Assembly (NCBI RefSeq): GCF_009760915.1
Contig: NZ_VIDQ01000012.1
Span: 57,737 to 121,736 of the forward strand
Length of the DNA stretch: 64,000 nucleotides
Source of the DNA: Azohydromonas aeria
GTDB lineage: Bacteria > Pseudomonadota > Gammaproteobacteria > Burkholderiales > Burkholderiaceae_C
Reading direction: 5' to 3'
The translations under genes were made by a program, and so were the position numbers. Below are positions 15,602 to 22,777 of the stretch, piece after piece. Positions within the stretch are counted from its first letter, which is position 1. Every line of letters starts with the position of its first letter. Under the pieces are notes generated by a model, which ran no database searches, was not told the origin of the DNA, and was given only the letters and a program-made list of their open reading frames with translations.

Positions 15602-16111
15602 TTAAGAGTCGGCGTTTCCGCCGGAGAGGGCGGCAGCGCCAGCCTCGGCCGCCTCCAGCGCTGCCTTGACATTCATGGCGACATCCATCACGTCCTCCAC
15701 CACTTCGGCGGCGGTCCATCGCTTCTGTTCCATCGGCGTGAAGCCGGTCACCGGCTCAAGGCCGCGATCCTCGCGCCAATCGTTGAAGTGTTCGAGCAGT
15801 GCACGTCGGAAGTCGTCTATGCGCTCCTGCCACTCCGGCGACAGCGGCGGCAGGTCCACAACATCAGTGCAGTGGCCGTAGTCCCAGCCCCACCAGTACC
15901 AGCCGGCAGGGCGCATCATGCCCTCGCCCTCGCCCTCAAACGTGATGCCCCAATGGCACCTGAAGTCCAGATCAGTGCCGGCGGCCCAGTGGTCGAGCGG
16001 GACGCCAATGTAGGCCAGCAGCGACATCGGGCCACGCAGCACCAGGGCGCGGAGCGGCGTGCCGGCGATGGGGAAGTCCGCGAGCGGAGGTTGAGGGGTG
16101 AAAAATTCCAT
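15602..16111 (-). CDS. Hypothetical accessory protein, 169 aa
   Basis: ATG at 16111. It begins MEFFTPQPPLADFPIAGTPL and contains an aromatic segment (AGWYWWGWDYGHCTDVVDLPPLSPEW) and a helical acidic C-terminus. The gene ends 5 bases before the AcrVA2-like start, so the two are probably co-translated. This makes it a guilt-by-association anti-defence candidate. I do not recognise the family. Confidence 0.65.
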   Translation of the reverse strand: MEFFTPQPPLADFPIAGTPLRALVLRGPMSLLAYIGVPLDHWAAGTDLDFRCHWGITFEGEGEGMMRPAGWYWWGWDYGHCTDVVDLPPLSPEWQERIDDFRRALLEHFNDWREDRGLEPVTGFTPMEQKRWTAAEVVEDVMDVAMNVKAALEAAEAGAAALSGGNADS

Positions 16112-16185
16112 GGGTCGGGGCGCGCGTTGCGCTGGAAGAGGTCGGCCCGGCGGGCGGCCGGGCCAGGGGTTGCACGGGAAGGGGC

Positions 16186-16683
16186 TCAGCGCCCCGCGCT
16201 CTTGGCCCACTGGCCGTGGCGCTCGACCTTGAACGCCCAGCCGGTGCTGTAGGAGCACTCGATGCCCGCGGCCAGGACGCCATCGACCCAGACGTTCGCG
16301 CTGCCGCCGTCGCCGTCGCCGGCCCACCGCATTTCCTGCTGCGCCGCCCGAATCGCCTCCTCAACGCTGGCGGCCGGTTTCGAGACGGCGCCGCAGGTCC
16401 ACCGCACGCCCTTCACGCGCTCGGCCTCCTTGCGCTTTTGCAAGTGGGCCGTGGCGTTGTCCAGCGAGCGGAAGGACACGACGCCATCGGGCGGGTACGG
16501 GCCGCCCTGGTCGCGCGGATCGCCGGTGTAGCGGGTCTGCGTGTCGTCGCGCCCGGTGATGTCCGTGACCGTGCGCCGCATCACGCCATCGGCGCGCCGC
16601 TCCACGAGGATGATGCGATCGCCGCTGCTGAAGGTGCCGGGGTTCTCCTTGATGCCGCCGACGGGCTGCCAGGTGTCTTGCAT
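16186..16683 (-). CDS. Hypothetical accessory protein, 165 aa
   Basis: ATG at 16683 preceded by GCAGGAGATTCACC. A beta-rich N-terminal half (SGDRIILVERRADGVMRRTVTDITG) is followed by helical and beta segments (ASVEEAIRAAQQEMRWAG, NVWVDGVLAAGIECSYSTGWAFKVERHGQW). It is flanked on both sides by the stop-CCCCTTCC linker. Function unknown. Confidence 0.65.
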   Translation of the reverse strand: MQDTWQPVGGIKENPGTFSSGDRIILVERRADGVMRRTVTDITGRDDTQTRYTGDPRDQGGPYPPDGVVSFRSLDNATAHLQKRKEAERVKGVRWTCGAVSKPAASVEEAIRAAQQEMRWAGDGDGGSANVWVDGVLAAGIECSYSTGWAFKVERHGQWAKSAGR

Positions 16684-16747
16684 GGTGAATCTCCTGCGAA
16701 GTTGCAACGATGCCGGCGGCGCGGACCGCCGGTGAAAGGCGGAAGGG

Positions 16748-17017
16748 TCAGGCCTCTTGCGCCTCGAGCGCCGCCCGCGCTTCGCGCTGCATGCGGTCCC
16801 ACTCGCCATTGCCCTCGTGCACGTCGCGCAGCCAGGCCAGGCCCACGGCCGAGATGCGCTCGATGGCATCGGTGGACAGTTCGCAGTTGCAGCCGTTGCT
16901 TGCGTAGCGGTCGATGCTGTCCGTGTCGTGCAGCGCGGCTTCGACGGCGGCGCGGTCCTTGAGCATGTCGCCGGTCTGCTCGATGTAGCCGGACAGGATG
17001 TTGAAGAGGTCGGGCAT
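16748..17017 (-). CDS. Hypothetical accessory protein, 89 aa
   Basis: ATG at 17017 with CCCAGGAGCCCCT upstream. The protein is acidic and helical (LFNILSGYIEQTGDMLKDRAAVEAALHDTD, GNGEWDRMQREARAALEAQEA) with a short CNCEL motif. Its small acidic nature resembles many DNA-mimic or anti-defence proteins, but nothing specific identifies it. Confidence 0.6.
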   Translation of the reverse strand: MPDLFNILSGYIEQTGDMLKDRAAVEAALHDTDSIDRYASNGCNCELSTDAIERISAVGLAWLRDVHEGNGEWDRMQREARAALEAQEA

Positions 17018-17100
17018 AGGGGCTCCTGGGAAGTGCGGGAAAGGGTCTGCCTGTGCGGCAGTCAAGGCGCACCACGCTGGCGCAGCGCGCCGGGTGTGCG

Positions 17101-17625
17101 TCAGCCGCGGCGCACCGCGTACTCGTAGGAGCGGCCCGCCTTGTCCATGAGCCAGCCCAGCTGCGTGCCGCTGTAGATCGTCTCGTCGCCGTCGCGCTCC
17201 TCGTCCGTGAGCGTCAGACCCTCCACGGTCACGATGTCGTCGCGGTCGAATGTGGCGCTGGCGCGGCCCTCCTCGGCCACGATGGCGGCCTCCATATCGG
17301 AGCCGTCGGGCTCGCAGGCGATCAGCAGCCCGGTGCTCTTGAGGCAGGCAATCGTGTAGGTCGGCGCAGCGTTGGGAAACGCCTTGTCGAGTTCGCGATC
17401 CCACAGCGATTGCACGAAGTCCCGCACGCCGAAGCCGTCATCCCAGCCGCTGTCGCCATCCACGAACAGTTGGTCATTGCTGAGGCGGTTGTCAGCTCGC
17501 GCGGACACCTCGGCGTCCGGGAACTGCTCGCGCAGCCGCTTTGCCACGTAGGCCGCCCAGGTGGCTGCATCGGCTTCGGTGGCGTTGCCCATGGTCTGTG
17601 CGGTGGCGATGAATTCGATCTTCAT
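17101..17625 (-). CDS. First gene of the internal transcription unit, 174 aa
   Basis: ATG at 17625 (CCCAGGAAACCAGCC upstream). It is strongly acidic, with KIEFIATAQTMGNATEADAATWAAYVAKRL, then DNRLSNDQLFVDGDSGWDDGFGVRDF and a DEERDGDET stretch. It lies about 70 bases downstream of the promoter at 17701-17729 and leads the unit that ends with the AcrVA2-like gene. No family recognised. The acidity and position make it a good anti-defence candidate. Confidence 0.65.
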   Translation of the reverse strand: MKIEFIATAQTMGNATEADAATWAAYVAKRLREQFPDAEVSARADNRLSNDQLFVDGDSGWDDGFGVRDFVQSLWDRELDKAFPNAAPTYTIACLKSTGLLIACEPDGSDMEAAIVAEEGRASATFDRDDIVTVEGLTLTDEERDGDETIYSGTQLGWLMDKAGRSYEYAVRRG

Positions 17626-17700
17626 GGCTGGTTTCCTGGGAAGCGTGCCGCGCGCTGCGGCGGGTTTGTCGGGGATCAATCGCGGTGAGGCGATGGATGA

Positions 17701-17729
17701 ATATTAGGCGAATGGCATGAAAACCACAA
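17701..17729 (-). promoter_or_regulatory. Sigma70-type promoter with shared CATGCC-N3-CGCC operator (copy a)
   Basis: Read on the - strand: TTGTGG at 17729-17724, a 17-base spacer ending CATGCCATTCGCC, then TAATAT at 17706-17701. It lies between the tandem-HTH gene and the 174-aa gene and would drive the AcrVA2 segment. The spacer core is shared with three other promoters in the window. Confidence 0.75.
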
Positions 17730-17743
17730 GCCCCTAGATTCAT

Positions 17744-18271
17744 TCATTCGGATGACTTCACAACCAATCGCAACGACGGGTGCTCCCCCAGCCGCAGCAG
17801 CAGCAGCTCATGCGCCGCCGGCTGCGGTCGCTGCGCCGACACGCCGCCGCTGCGCCGGTAGCGGCTGAAGGTGTTGGGGTCGGCAATGCGCATGAGCCGC
17901 GCGCCCTGGGCGTTGCTCAGGCCGTGCGCCTGCGCCAGCGCCTCGATGGCGGCGCCGTCACAGGGAGGCAGCGCCGGCAGGTCGCGCTCCGGGTGCGGCT
18001 CGGTGCGCGTCTCGTCGCGCCAGGCCAGCCGCAGCGTCGGGTGCCGGTCCAGGCGCAGCAGCAGCATCTCCAGAGTCGCCGCGGGGATCGCGCGCAGGCC
18101 GGTGCGGTAGCGCGTGAAGCTGACAGAGTCGAGCAGCCGCACCAGCGCCGCAGCACCCGCGTCTGTCAGGTTGTGCTGGCGCGCCAGGCGCTCGACGGCT
18201 TCCGGCGTGCCCGGCGGCAGTTCGGGGATGTCGTCGGCGCGCGGGCGCGCGGGGGCTTGTAGGGCAGGCAT
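17744..18271 (-). CDS. Tandem HTH-like repeat protein, candidate operon regulator
   Basis: 175 residues from ATG 18271 (GGAAACACGA upstream; a GTG at 18283 is also possible). Two homologous halves are visible: PELPPGTPEAVERLARQHNL...TRYRTGLRAIPAATLEMLLLRLDRHPTLRL and PALPPCDGAAIEALAQAHGL...SRYRRSGG...AAHELLLLRLGEHPSLRL. Each looks like a four-helix XRE-type HTH unit. The gene ends 15 bases before the shared-operator promoter at 17.7 kb. A tandem DNA-binding protein next to an acr promoter recalls the Aca repressors, although it matches no Aca family I know. Confidence 0.65.
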   Translation of the reverse strand: MPALQAPARPRADDIPELPPGTPEAVERLARQHNLTDAGAAALVRLLDSVSFTRYRTGLRAIPAATLEMLLLRLDRHPTLRLAWRDETRTEPHPERDLPALPPCDGAAIEALAQAHGLSNAQGARLMRIADPNTFSRYRRSGGVSAQRPQPAAHELLLLRLGEHPSLRLVVKSSE

Positions 18272-18362
18272 TCGTGTTTCCACTGCAAGGGGTGGGCGCA
18301 GTATGTCGCCAAGCGCCTAAATGCGGAAGGGGGGTGCGGAAAGGTCGGGAAGGGGTCGGGCT

Positions 18363-18851
18363 TCAGGCACCCACAGCCTCGGCCACGGCATCCGCGGCAC
18401 GCTCGCACAGCAGCTGGTGCTGCTCGCCCGGCGTCAGGTCCAGCGGCGCATGCCACGCCTCGCGCAGGATCAGTGCGCGCCCGTCGCGCCGCCGTCCGGC
18501 GACGGTCAGCAGTGCCCGGGCCGGGTCGTAGTGGGCGGCGTAGATTTCGGCGCGGCCGTCGTCCAGCGCCAGAGCGCGGGCATCGGCAGTGATGTCGAGC
18601 ACACCGGCGCGGCGCAATGCGGCCTGCATGGCGCGGCGGCAGGCGCGCGCGGTTTCGAGCAGCAGCCGCCGCAGTTCCGCGGGCAGCGTGCCGGCGGCGC
18701 GCCGGGCCTGGGCCGCGGCCTGCAGCACCTCGCGGCGCTCGCGCGCCAGGTCGGGCATGAGGATTTCAAGCACGTTGGCGCGCGTGCGCGGGTCGTGGAA
18801 GGGCGCGGCGTGGCAGGCGTCGGCGTACCAGGCGAGGTGTCCGATGAGCAT
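18363..18851 (-). CDS. Hypothetical accessory protein, paralogue of 21.2-21.5 kb gene
   Basis: 162 residues from ATG 18851 (ACAGGATCCCCGCC upstream). A helical Arg/Ala-rich N-half precedes a C-half containing LDITADARALAL, IYAAHYDPARALLTVAGRRRDGRAL and ADAVAEAVGA. The same layout occurs at 21180-21499 (LDITDDVRRAL, IEAAHYDAAAGLLAVTGRKPDG, AQAVAEAV), so the two genes are diverged paralogues in one operon. Function unknown. Confidence 0.65.
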   Translation of the reverse strand: MLIGHLAWYADACHAAPFHDPRTRANVLEILMPDLARERREVLQAAAQARRAAGTLPAELRRLLLETARACRRAMQAALRRAGVLDITADARALALDDGRAEIYAAHYDPARALLTVAGRRRDGRALILREAWHAPLDLTPGEQHQLLCERAADAVAEAVGA

Positions 18852-18881
18852 GGCGGGGATCCTGTAAGCGGCGGAAGGGGG

Positions 18882-19541
18882 TCAGGCGTCCATGGCCGCA
18901 GCCATGTCATGCAGCCGCTCGGCCAGGTCTGCGGCGACTTGTCCGAGGTCGTCGTCGCCTGCGTTCAGCAGGCGCTTTTCTGCCTGCTCGCACAGCGCTA
19001 GGTGCAGCGCGCCCATGCCACCCAGGCCCACGGGCGGGCGGTACGTCCAGTACATGCCGTACACCTCCCAAACCTCGATGACGGACCCCGACCACTGAAT
19101 GGCATAGAGGGGGTCGCCGTCGGCGCCATTCATTGCCCTGATGGGCTCAATCGCGGCCAAGAACTGGGCTTTGCTGAAGCCCTCGGGTGCTTGCACCTCG
19201 GCAACGCGGCAGCCGCAGGCGTGCATGGTGCTGGTGTTCGGGTCGAAGAACACCGCGGCCGGCGCATCGAAATAGTCATAGCTGGAGCGCTCGGTGCGGA
19301 CCGTGGTGCGGCGCGCATCGCCGCCCATGAGCAGCGTGCGCACATCCTGGGTGATGTCGATGAGTTGGGCCGGCGTCGGGCTGGATTCCCCGGGAGGGGT
19401 GAAGGCCAGCGCCTGGGCAACGCCTTCTTTCCATGCTTGCGCCGTGCGTTCACCGATCCGGTACAGGCATTGCCCGGCGCGGTGGAAGTCCCAGGCGGTT
19501 TTCAGGCTGGCGCGCTGGGCTTCGGTGAGGGTGGGTTGCAT
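18882..19541 (-). CDS. Hypothetical accessory protein, 219 aa
   Basis: ATG at 19541 (TCAGGAGCCCCGATC upstream). N-terminal helices (LTEAQRASLKTAWDFHRAGQCLYRIGERTAQAW) are followed by IDITQDVRTLLMGGDARR and a beta-rich middle (YDYFDAPAAVFFDPNTSTMHACGCRVAEV, YAIQWSGSVIEVWEVYGMYWTYRP). The DIT-D-R segment echoes the two paralogues nearby. Function unknown. Confidence 0.65.
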   Translation of the reverse strand: MQPTLTEAQRASLKTAWDFHRAGQCLYRIGERTAQAWKEGVAQALAFTPPGESSPTPAQLIDITQDVRTLLMGGDARRTTVRTERSSYDYFDAPAAVFFDPNTSTMHACGCRVAEVQAPEGFSKAQFLAAIEPIRAMNGADGDPLYAIQWSGSVIEVWEVYGMYWTYRPPVGLGGMGALHLALCEQAEKRLLNAGDDDLGQVAADLAERLHDMAAAMDA

Positions 19542-19592
19542 GATCGGGGCTCCTGAATGCGTCAGAGGGGGTGCGGATTGCGATGGAAGGGG

Positions 19593-20036
19593 TCAAACGT
19601 TGCGCGCGCTGGCGATGGCCGCATCAATGCCCGTCATGTCATAGCCGCCCTTGCGCAGCGTGCGATGCGCGCGCTGAAGCTCCGCGCGCAGCGTCTCGAC
19701 CTGGCCGCACGGTTCGGCGGGCTCGGGCGTCGCTGCCGGCGCGGGCTCGAAGTGCGCCATGAGCGCCGGCACGCAGCGCCAGCCGCGATAGGCACCACTG
19801 CTGGTCATGCTGCCGTCCGGGTCAACCGCCAGCGAGCCCCAGCCATCGGCGCGGGGCAGGCCTTCGGGCCAAATGCACATCAGGCCCGGGCAGTTGGCGT
19901 GCTCGGCAACGATGAACACCATGCCGGCCGGGAAGGTGGCCGCGTTGCGGGTCCAGTCGTTGCGCGCGCGGCGGTCGTGCGCCGGGTTTGGCACGTCGGC
20001 GGTGAGGTGGAAGCGACCAGGGATGAGGGTTTGCAT
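19593..20036 (-). CDS. Hypothetical accessory protein, 147 aa
   Basis: ATG at 20036 (ACAGGAGAACCCGAC upstream). The N-terminal 90 residues form a compact beta-rich domain (GRFHLTADVPNPAHDRRARNDW, GMVFIVAEHANCPGLMCIWPEGL). A Pro/Ala linker and a helical tail (VETLRAELQRAHRTLRKGGYDMTGI) follow. Stops and starts on both sides are in the shared linker format. Function unknown. Confidence 0.65.
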   Translation of the reverse strand: MQTLIPGRFHLTADVPNPAHDRRARNDWTRNAATFPAGMVFIVAEHANCPGLMCIWPEGLPRADGWGSLAVDPDGSMTSSGAYRGWRCVPALMAHFEPAPAATPEPAEPCGQVETLRAELQRAHRTLRKGGYDMTGIDAAIASARNV

Positions 20037-20070
20037 GTCGGGTTCTCCTGTCAAAGGCGCGAAAGGGGTC

Positions 20071-20469
20071 TCAGCACTGCGCCGCGCGCGGCACCTTGAT
20101 GTGGTCGGGGATGGTCCAGCTACCCAGGGCGAACGTGAGCAGCGCATGCGCGGCCTGCGCACGCCGCACACACACGCAGCCCCAGGCCGTGGCGTCGCGC
20201 GAGTCGGCATCAACCCACGCGCAGTGCGCCGCCACCAGCGCGGCATGCCGCTTGGTCCAGCCGCGCCGCGTCTTCGCGCGCTCAACGGTGGGCTGGCGCA
20301 GGCCGCGGGGCTCGGCGAGGTAAGCCAGCGCCTGGCGGGTGAATTCGTTGCAGTCCTCGGCAATCTGCAGAGCGCGCGCGGTGTCCTCGCTGGTGCGCCG
20401 GGCTTCGCCTTGCGCATCGGTCTGCCGGCGGATCAGGGCATTGCCCCGGTGTTCTGCTGCTGCGCCCAT
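20071..20469 (-). CDS. Hypothetical accessory protein, 132 aa
   Basis: ATG at 20469 (AACAGGAGCCAGCACC upstream). Helical N-half (EARRTSEDTARALQIAEDCNEFTRQALAYLAE), then a basic segment (RAKTRRGWTKRHAALVAAHCAW) and CVCVRRAQAAHALL. It might bind nucleic acid on charge alone. No family recognised. Confidence 0.6.
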   Translation of the reverse strand: MGAAAEHRGNALIRRQTDAQGEARRTSEDTARALQIAEDCNEFTRQALAYLAEPRGLRQPTVERAKTRRGWTKRHAALVAAHCAWVDADSRDATAWGCVCVRRAQAAHALLTFALGSWTIPDHIKVPRAAQC

Positions 20470-20503
20470 GGTGCTGGCTCCTGTTGTTAAGCGCCGGAAG
20501 GGG

Positions 20504-20935
20504 TTAGGCGATAGCCAGGCCGGCAGCAGCCCGCGCGAGGCGGTGCCGGTAGAAGCGAAAGGGCGCGCCCGCCACCAGCACATCGCCCAGCGCCCAAGCC
20601 GTGGCCAGCGCATCGGAAAGCCCGGCCTCTCGTTGGCACGCGACCCTGAATTCCATCGAGATCTCCACGCCGCCGTCGATGGCCTTGACCTGAATCCCCG
20701 GCGGCGGGGACTCGACCGCGAGGCCCGCGGGCGTGGCCACGGTGCAGCGCAGTTCCCCGCTCGTCAGCGTCCAGCCCGTGGCGGGCTCGTAGAACGATGC
20801 GTGGACGTTCTCGTGCGGGGCGGCCTGCTTCCACAGTGGCAGCTCGTGGATTGCGCCGCTGATGCGGTCGGCGTACTTGAGGGCGAAGGCGGCGCAGTAG
20901 CCTTCGCGGCACAGATCGGCGAGTGTGATTTCCAT
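20504..20935 (-). CDS. Hypothetical accessory protein, 143 aa
   Basis: ATG at 20935 (TTCAGGAGAACGCC upstream). It starts MEITLADLCREGYCAAFALKYADRI and has a beta-rich middle (TGWTLTSGELRCTVATPAGLAVESP, IQVKAIDGGVEISMEFRVACQR) and a basic C-terminus (FRFYRHRLARAAAG). Function unknown. Confidence 0.6.
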   Translation of the reverse strand: MEITLADLCREGYCAAFALKYADRISGAIHELPLWKQAAPHENVHASFYEPATGWTLTSGELRCTVATPAGLAVESPPPGIQVKAIDGGVEISMEFRVACQREAGLSDALATAWALGDVLVAGAPFRFYRHRLARAAAGLAIA

Positions 20936-20962
20936 GGCGTTCTCCTGAAGCGGAAGGGGATG

Positions 20963-21145
20963 TCAATCGGCCAGCGCTTGCGCTGCGTCCGAGAGGTCGT
21001 CGGAGTCGTGCGGCTCGATGTCCTTCGTGCCACAGGCTGGGCATTCGTCGTTGCACATGCAGTCCCATTCGTCGGACCACTCCACGCCCGGCTCCTCCGG
21101 GCATTCGTCGTGGCGGTAGTGGTTGCGAAACCAGGGGTTGCTCAT
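20963..21145 (-). CDS. Zinc-ribbon protein, internal start in the fused frame
   Basis: 60 residues from ATG 21145 with its own CAGGAG site. It contains a CMCxxxCPACG cluster and an acidic Asp-rich C-terminus. Before the upstream stop was lost it was most likely an independent gene. Similar proteins with a full two-pair zinc ribbon are frequent in Burkholderiales phages (from memory). Confidence 0.5.
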   Translation of the reverse strand: MSNPWFRNHYRHDECPEEPGVEWSDEWDCMCNDECPACGTKDIEPHDSDDLSDAAQALAD

Positions 21146-21499
21146 GGCGGGCTCCTGTGAAACGGCGGGAAGGGGACAGAACTCCGTGACGGCCTCGGCC
21201 ACGGCCTGCGCCGCGAACTCGGCCAGCGCGATTGCCTGGTCGCCGAATCCCATGTCCAGCGGCAGCCAGTAGGCCGCGCGCACCTCCAGCGGTTGCCCGT
21301 CAGGCTTGCGCCCGGTCACGGCCAGCAGGCCGGCGGCTGCGTCGTAGTGCGCCGCCTCGATCTTGATGTCCTCCACGGGCGTGACATCGCCGAAAGCTGC
21401 CGCGTGCCATTCCAGCGCGCGGCGCACGTCATCAGTGATGTCCAGTGGCGCATGGCCTGCGTAGTGGGCAGCTTGGGATTGCGGGGCGGTGGTGTGCAT
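20963..21499 (-). CDS. Fused cassette: accessory protein plus zinc-ribbon protein
   Basis: 178 residues from ATG 21499. The first part is a paralogue of the 18.4-18.9 kb gene and should end after AVAEAVTEF. Here the usual TGA of the linker is TGT (rc of 21176-21178), so translation continues as CPLPAVSQEPAMSNPW into the next cassette. That cassette (ATG 21145, CAGGAGCCCGCC upstream, 60 aa) has NPWFRNHYRHDECPEEPGVEW, CMCNDECPACG and an acidic end. It looks like a recurrent small phage zinc-ribbon protein whose first cysteine pair is degenerate. It could be made both as a fusion and alone. Confidence 0.6.
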   Translation of the reverse strand: MHTTAPQSQAAHYAGHAPLDITDDVRRALEWHAAAFGDVTPVEDIKIEAAHYDAAAGLLAVTGRKPDGQPLEVRAAYWLPLDMGFGDQAIALAEFAAQAVAEAVTEFCPLPAVSQEPAMSNPWFRNHYRHDECPEEPGVEWSDEWDCMCNDECPACGTKDIEPHDSDDLSDAAQALAD

Positions 21500-21529
21500 G
21501 GTGGCTTCTGTCAAAAGCGGTGAAGGGGG

Positions 21530-21949
21530 TCAGAACAACGCGGCCGGTGCATCGGCCTGCGCCAGCGCGGCGCGGTACGCGCGCACCGCCGCAGCGTTGA
21601 CGCCCGGGGCGATGCGGGCGACAGCATCGGCCGCGTGGCCGCGCAGTTCGGTGAAGTAGCCGACGACTTCGCCGGCTGGCGTGCGTCCGTAGTCCTGTGT
21701 CATGGCTTCGAGCCGGGAGTAAACGCGGCCGTCGGCACTGCGGATCGCCGATACGCGCCAAGCCCAGACGGTGGCCGGCAGGTCATAGGTCTTCTGGTCG
21801 TAGCCGCGCACCTTCGTTTTGCGCGGCAGGATCTCGGACGACACGGCGCGTTCGCCCTCGCGCAGCGGCACGGGGGCGCTTGCGCGGTAGGGCATGGGAG
21901 CGACGAGCGGGCCGAGGTTCACGGTGAAGGCTTCGCCGGTGGCGGTCAT
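21530..21949 (-). CDS. Hypothetical accessory protein, 139 aa
   Basis: ATG at 21949 (ACAGGAGCCCCCACC upstream). The N-half is beta-rich (AFTVNLGPLVAPMPYRASAPVPL, EILPRKTKVRGYDQKTYDLPATVWAWRVSAIRSADG); the C-half is helical, ending ADAPAALF. Standard linkers on both sides. Function unknown. Confidence 0.6.
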   Translation of the reverse strand: MTATGEAFTVNLGPLVAPMPYRASAPVPLREGERAVSSEILPRKTKVRGYDQKTYDLPATVWAWRVSAIRSADGRVYSRLEAMTQDYGRTPAGEVVGYFTELRGHAADAVARIAPGVNAAAVRAYRAALAQADAPAALF

Positions 21950-21990
21950 GGTGGGGGCTCCTGTGTCAAAGGCGGGGAAGGGGGCGAGGC

Positions 21991-22344
21991 TCAGAACCCG
22001 TGCGCGGCCAGCATCTCGCGCGGCGTGGCGTCAACGAAGCCCAGCGCCAGCAGCACGTCACACATGGCTTGCGGCGTCACGTCCCGGCCGTCCATCTCGG
22101 CCACCGCCGCGAGGAGGTCCGGGCACTGCGCCAGCGCCGCCCAGGAATCGTGGAAGACGCGCAGGCACGGCGCCGGGCCGCGGTCGAGCTTTCGCCACTG
22201 CAGGACGATTTCCCCGGACCCCTTCGGGGTGCGCACGGTCAGCGTGATCTCGTCGTGAATGCGGGCCTCGGCGCGCACGTGGTGCGCATACCAGGCGGCA
22301 CCGAGGTGCGAAAACTGGCGCGCGGGCTTGGCGGTCTTGTCCAT
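21991..22344 (-). CDS. Hypothetical accessory protein, 117 aa (FSHLGAAWYAHHVRA family)
   Basis: ATG at 22344 (CAGGAGCCCTAGACC upstream). QFSHLGAAWYAHHVRAEARIHDEITLTV followed by EIVLQWRKLDRGPAPCLRVFHDSWAAL identifies a family I have seen annotated only as hypothetical in Burkholderiales phages and prophages. Function unknown. Confidence 0.65.
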   Translation of the reverse strand: MDKTAKPARQFSHLGAAWYAHHVRAEARIHDEITLTVRTPKGSGEIVLQWRKLDRGPAPCLRVFHDSWAALAQCPDLLAAVAEMDGRDVTPQAMCDVLLALGFVDATPREMLAAHGF

Positions 22345-22384
22345 GGTCTAGGGCTCCTGTCAAAGCGGCGGAAGGGGGTACGGG

Positions 22385-22777
22385 TCAGGCGTTGCCCTGG
22401 GCCCGGGCGACGCGGTCGAAGATGGCGCGCACGTGCGGCGGCATGTCTTCGGGCCCGATCAAGTCGCCGTCCGGGTCCATGAAAAGCGCGTCGTCGCCGA
22501 TGGGGTCGAATTCGCACCCGTAGCCGGTGCCGTGCAGCGCGGCGTGCATCTGCGCGCACCAGGCGGCGCGCTGCTCGGGCGTGGGGTCATCGCCACATGC
22601 GGTGATGGCGGCATCCCGGCGCGTGGCGCGGACATGGGCCACGGCGCGGCAGTTGAGGCAGGCGCCGCAGCCGCAGGCCTCGGCGGAAACCTCGGCTTGC
22701 CAGAAGTCGGCGACGGTGGGCAGGGTCACGGCCTGGCCGTCGTGGCGGAAAACCGCGTAGGGGGTCGAGTCGGGCAT
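22385..22777 (-). CDS. 130-aa accessory protein, internal start
   Basis: ATG at 22777 with GGCAGGAGATCGCACC upstream, the same site type as its neighbours. Contains ACGCGACLNCRAVAHVRATRRDAA (possible zinc site) and an acidic C-half (FDPIGDDALFMDPDGDLIGPEDM). Probably an independent gene although the frame upstream is open. Function unknown. Confidence 0.6.
   Translation of the reverse strand: MPDSTPYAVFRHDGQAVTLPTVADFWQAEVSAEACGCGACLNCRAVAHVRATRRDAAITACGDDPTPEQRAAWCAQMHAALHGTGYGCEFDPIGDDALFMDPDGDLIGPEDMPPHVRAIFDRVARAQGNA

Noticed and set aside
16101..16327. Upstream extension of the 169-aa gene to a start at 16327
   Set aside because: It overlaps the end of the neighbouring gene and crosses the CCCCTTCC linker; the ATG at 16111 begins the ordered sequence.
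18302..18322. TGTCGCCAAGCGCCTAAAT, similar to the shared promoter operator
   Set aside because: The CATGCC half is altered and no -35 box lies at 17 bases, so I do not count it as a fifth copy.
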